From NCBI GenBank assembly GCA_022704145.1, contig JAKJGY010000010.1:1-52850 (forward strand): 52,850 nucleotides of DNA, read 5' to 3'. Positions 50,366 through 52,850 of the stretch are shown here, one piece after another. The number at the start of each line of letters is the position of its first letter. The first letter of the stretch is position 1. The translations under genes and the position numbers were made by a program. The DNA comes from Verrucomicrobiota bacterium (GTDB lineage Bacteria > Verrucomicrobiota > Kiritimatiellia > RFP12 > UBA1067). The notes under the pieces are model-generated. The model made no database searches and was not told the origin of the DNA. It saw nothing but the letters and a program-made list of their open reading frames with translations.

Positions 50366-52114
50366 ATGAACGCTCCCGCACAAAACGATATCGCCCGATG
50401 GTCCGCAGCCGAAGAAGGACAATTCTTCGAGCGGAAGTCGGCACTCGACCGTTCGGGCGGCGCACGCAAGCCGCGAAAGGTGGCCGCTATCGCACATGAC
50501 ATCGCCGAGGCGCTGGCGGCTTTCGCCAATGCCGACGGCGGCGAGCTGGTGGTCGGCATCGAGGATGACGGCACGGTTTCGGGGGTGCCGCATGCCGACG
50601 CCAAGGTCCAGTTGCTGCTGGGCGTGCCGAAGGACCGGAATTACGTGGACCCGCCCATCCCCTGCCGCGCGCGAAAGATGAGCACGCCGGACGGCTTGAC
50701 GCTGCTGCACTTCGAAGCGGACTGGAGCCCGAACGTGCATCTGCTGGCGGACAGCCGGTGCCTGCGGCGGGTGCAGGATCAGAACGCGCCGTTCGACAAG
50801 GACCAGGTGCGCGCGCTGAAGGAGGCGAAGGCGCAGGGCCTGTTCGAGCGGAGTTTCCCGGCCGGGGCTCGGATGGAGGATCTGGACGAGGCGCTGCTGA
50901 CGCGCTTTGCTGAAGCGGCGGGTTCCGGCGCGGCGTACCGGGACGCGCTGACGCGCTTCCGGCTGACCGAGGGACGCAACGGGCACGCGGTGCCGACGCT
51001 GGCGGCGCTGCTGCTGTTCGGGCGTGACCCCGGGCGTTGGCACGAGCGGGCCGGGATTGACTTTGTGAGGTGGGACGGGAAGGAGCGCAAGACGGGCGCG
51101 GACCTCAACGTCTCCAAGCGGTTCCGGATTGAAGCGCCGCTGTCGGTGCTGCCGGACAGGGCGTTCGAGGCGATCAAGCCGTTCATCCGCGAGCGTCAGC
51201 AGCTCCATGACCTCTTTTTCATCGAAAAGCTCGAGTACCCGACCTTCGCCTGGCAGGAGGCGGTGGTCAACGCGATCGCGCACCGCGATTACAGCATCCG
51301 CGGCATGGGGATCGAGGTCTGGATGTTCGACGACCGCATGGAGGTCCGCAGTCCGGGCCTGCCGCCGGCGCCGGTGACGCTGGAGGCGTTGGCCTCGCGC
51401 GCGCCGATGCATTGCTCAAGGAATCCGATGATCGTGCGGGCGCTGACCGCGCTGGGGTATATGCGGGAGCTTGGGGAGGGCGTGCCGCGCATGTTCGACG
51501 AGATGGAGCGCGCGGGCTGTTATCCGCCCCGGTTCGACGCGATCGGCGGCGCGGTCGTCCAGTTGACCCTGCGCAACGAGCCGATCTATGACCGGGCGAC
51601 GCTGGAGTGGCTCAGGCAGTTCGCGGGGGTGGAGTTGTCGGGGGATCAGAAGCGCGTGCTGGCCTTCGCGCACGCCCACGGCGACCGGTTCACCAGCCGC
51701 GACTACCAGAAGGTCATTGAGACGGATCTCTATACGGCCTCGAACGCGATCAAGGACATGATCCGGAAGGGTGTTGCTGTCCTTCCAACGAAACGTGGAA
51801 AGGTCTATCAAACACGAGAACCGTTGCACGCGACTTCCGAAATGCCGGAGCTGCTGCTGGATCTGCTTCCCCGCTTGCAGAAGACGGGGGTGCTGCGAAA
51901 TCAGGATGTTCGCAAGATCTTCTCCAGCAACCGAATTGCAGCCGGACGTCTGTTGCGGTCTCTCGTTGATGCGGAGTGGCTTGAAGGAACCGGACGCCGA
52001 GGCGCTGGAGCCACATACCGGCCGGGAAAACGTTTATTGAATCAGTCTGCCATTGCACCGGAAGCACGGGAAACTGATGCAATGGGCCGGGAGACTGATG
52101 CAATGAAACGGTGA
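50366..52114 (+). CDS. AlbA/Schlafen-type ATP-binding transcriptional regulator
   Basis: A 582-residue protein. Residues 15-125 are an AlbA_2 (Schlafen AlbA) domain: GQFFERKSALD, AHDIAEALAAFANADGGELVVGIEDDG. Residues about 270-420 carry the HATPase_c_4-like region typical of these proteins (YPTFAWQEAVVNAIAHRDYS, GIEVWMFDDRMEVRSPG, LGEGVPRMFDEMERAG). The C-terminal part has winged-helix segments (FTSRDYQKVIETDLYTASNAIKDMI and LRNQDVRKIFSSNRIAAGRLL) that bind DNA. It ends in the 21-bp duplication at 52070-52111. GAGGGTG lies upstream of the ATG. Members act as regulators or as toxin-like nucleases in defence loci. The inverted repeat just downstream (52132-52187) may be its target. Confidence 0.85.
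   Translation: MNAPAQNDIARWSAAEEGQFFERKSALDRSGGARKPRKVAAIAHDIAEALAAFANADGGELVVGIEDDGTVSGVPHADAKVQLLLGVPKDRNYVDPPIPCRARKMSTPDGLTLLHFEADWSPNVHLLADSRCLRRVQDQNAPFDKDQVRALKEAKAQGLFERSFPAGARMEDLDEALLTRFAEAAGSGAAYRDALTRFRLTEGRNGHAVPTLAALLLFGRDPGRWHERAGIDFVRWDGKERKTGADLNVSKRFRIEAPLSVLPDRAFEAIKPFIRERQQLHDLFFIEKLEYPTFAWQEAVVNAIAHRDYSIRGMGIEVWMFDDRMEVRSPGLPPAPVTLEALASRAPMHCSRNPMIVRALTALGYMRELGEGVPRMFDEMERAGCYPPRFDAIGGAVVQLTLRNEPIYDRATLEWLRQFAGVELSGDQKRVLAFAHAHGDRFTSRDYQKVIETDLYTASNAIKDMIRKGVAVLPTKRGKVYQTREPLHATSEMPELLLDLLPRLQKTGVLRNQDVRKIFSSNRIAAGRLLRSLVDAEWLEGTGRRGAGATYRPGKRLLNQSAIAPEARETDAMGRETDAMKR
52070..52111 (+). repeat. 21-bp tandem duplication at the end of the AlbA-type gene
   Basis: Two adjacent 21-bp units (52070-52090 and 52091-52111) agree at 17 positions and encode ETDAMGR and ETDAMKR, the last residues before the stop. 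It lengthens the C-terminus without a frame change. Confidence 0.7.
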
Positions 52115-52131
52115 ATCAAATAGTGCCGTAC

Positions 52132-52205
52132 CGGCATTGTTGCACGCTCATACTTTCCTGGAAAACCGTGAGACTGCAACAATGCCGCCTGAGTGTGCAA
52201 CAATG
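52132..52205. promoter_or_regulatory. operator-like inverted repeat with a third half-site before the PLD gene
   Basis: CGGCATTGTTGCA (52132-52144) is perfectly repeated in inverted form as TGCAACAATGCCG (52175-52187), 30 bases apart. A further direct half-site TGCAACAATG (52196-52205) begins 21 bases after the second, two helical turns away, and ends 17 bases before the ATG at 52223. Confidence 0.6.
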
Positions 52206-52222
52206 AAGCCGAAGGACTAGCG

Positions 52223-52850
52223 ATGGCGACGCATGACATCATTGACAATCAGAACGAGAAGCTGGTCGATCACCTGAACAATATTCTGGGCACAACCGAG
52301 CGTGCCCGCTTTGCGGTCGGCTATCTGTTTCTCTCGGGGCTCACAAGCGTGGCAAAGCGGCTCCTGAACGTGAAGGAGCTGCGGCTCCTGATCGGCAATA
52401 CGACCAACAAAGAGACGGTCGAGCTGTTGGCCGAGGGGTACCGTCGGCTTGACCTGGCGGCCGAGGAGCTTGAGCGGCAGGCCTATCCGAAACGGACAGA
52501 GGCGGCGAAGATGGCCGATGAGACGGCGGGGAATCTCCGCAACGCCGTTGCGCGTGTTCACGAAAGGGCGGCTCCACGCCAAAGCGTACATCTGTGATTA
52601 CGGCCGGGTGTTCGATGGGGTCGGGCAAGAGATCCCGAGGCACGAAAAAGGGATCGCCGTGGTCGGCTCGTCCAACCTGACGCTGTCGGGGCTGACGCAC
52701 AACACGGAGTTGAACGTCGTGGTGCAGGGCAACCAGAACCACGCGGAGCTGGTCCGCTGGTTCGATGAGCTTTGGAAAGAGGGGCAGGATTTCGACGAGG
52801 CCTTGATGGCCGAGCTCAAGGCGTCCTGGGCGGGCGCGGAGGTCCGCCCG
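52223..52850 (+). pseudogene. start of a phospholipase D-domain gene (probable helicase partner), frameshifted, cut by window end
   Basis: The frame from ATG 52223 reads MATHDIIDNQNEKLVDHLNN and RFAVGYLFLSGL, the N-terminus of the PLD-like domain found on SNF2-type helicases in defence loci. It stops at 52597 after about 124 residues. From 52551 the next frame (+1) continues the same domain to the window end: FTKGRLHAKAYICDYG with HxK(x4)D, VVGSSNLTLSG (GSxN) and NTELNVVVQGNQNHAELVRWF. So the HKD motif lies out of frame with the start. The junction also seems to lack a short segment. Either a real inactivating deletion/frameshift or an assembly error; the helicase part, if any, lies past the window. 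GAAGGACT precedes the ATG. Confidence 0.7.

Noticed and set aside
45382..52850. Assignment to BREX or DISARM
   Set aside because: No PglZ, BrxC, BrxL, DrmA or DrmB-like gene is visible; sharing an Eco57I-type methylase is not enough.

Overview
The window comes from a high-GC, diderm (LPS-bearing) bacterium. LpxA, an LptF/LptG-type permease, an OmpA-family porin and PBP5-type peptidoglycan maintenance show a Gram-negative envelope. The large set of secreted carbohydrate-active proteins, the DUF6807/PmoA, Gfo/Idh/MocA and UroD-like catabolic proteins, a four-helix-bundle protein with Ser-Asp repeats and an autotransporter-strand-like protein together suggest the PVC superphylum, most likely Kiritimatiellota or another Verrucomicrobiota relative. 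That placement is inference from gene content; no rRNA gene is present.

Layout. 0-8.4 kb is mostly housekeeping: the end of an unknown gene, an OmpA/TSP3 porin, an LptF-like permease, lpxA, then a leftward block with a PolB-like 3'-5' exonuclease, a metallophosphoesterase anchored to a second domain, a small 2[4Fe-4S] ferredoxin and guaB. 8.5-14.8 kb is a rightward polysaccharide-degradation group: a beta-helix GH141-like protein, a GH16 enzyme and an unusual RCC1-GH28 fusion. 14.8-18.7 kb holds yceH, an exported TIM-barrel isomerase-like protein, an AbrB/PIN toxin-antitoxin pair with an operator-like inverted repeat, a restriction-modification remnant and a thymidylate synthase family gene. 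18.9-22.3 kb is a large leftward multidomain lectin-like secreted protein.

22.5-30.8 kb holds speA, a secreted GH10 xylanase, a metallophosphoesterase-PHP fusion, a D,D-carboxypeptidase and two AraC regulators. 30.8-37.4 kb is a catabolic cluster: UroD-like, DUF6807-HEAT-discoidin, and two Gfo/Idh/MocA dehydrogenases, probably controlled by the divergent AraC gene. 37.4-45.2 kb encodes two giant secreted proteins. One carries three copies of an unassigned unit of about 125 residues. The other, of 1589 residues, joins a sialate O-acetylesterase-like SGNH domain, a second SGNH esterase, a LamG-like domain, a five-Asp-box sialidase and Fn3-like repeats: in effect a sialoglycan-processing machine in one chain.

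45.3 kb to the window end is a defence-type locus: an Eco57I-class methylase/restriction protein, a 32-residue ORF translationally coupled on both sides, a four-helix-bundle protein carrying 9-bp Ser-Asp repeats, a TPR-like protein, an AlbA/Schlafen-type ATP-binding regulator, and the start of a gene with a phospholipase-D nuclease domain (probably followed by a helicase beyond the window) that is frameshifted here. Inverted repeats that look like operators precede the first and the last of these genes. I do not recognise this six-part arrangement as a named system; it is the best candidate for something undescribed.

No tRNA, rRNA, CRISPR array, transposase or integrase was seen. A perfect 30-bp palindrome occurs twice, 8 kb apart, each time just downstream of a secreted-protein gene.
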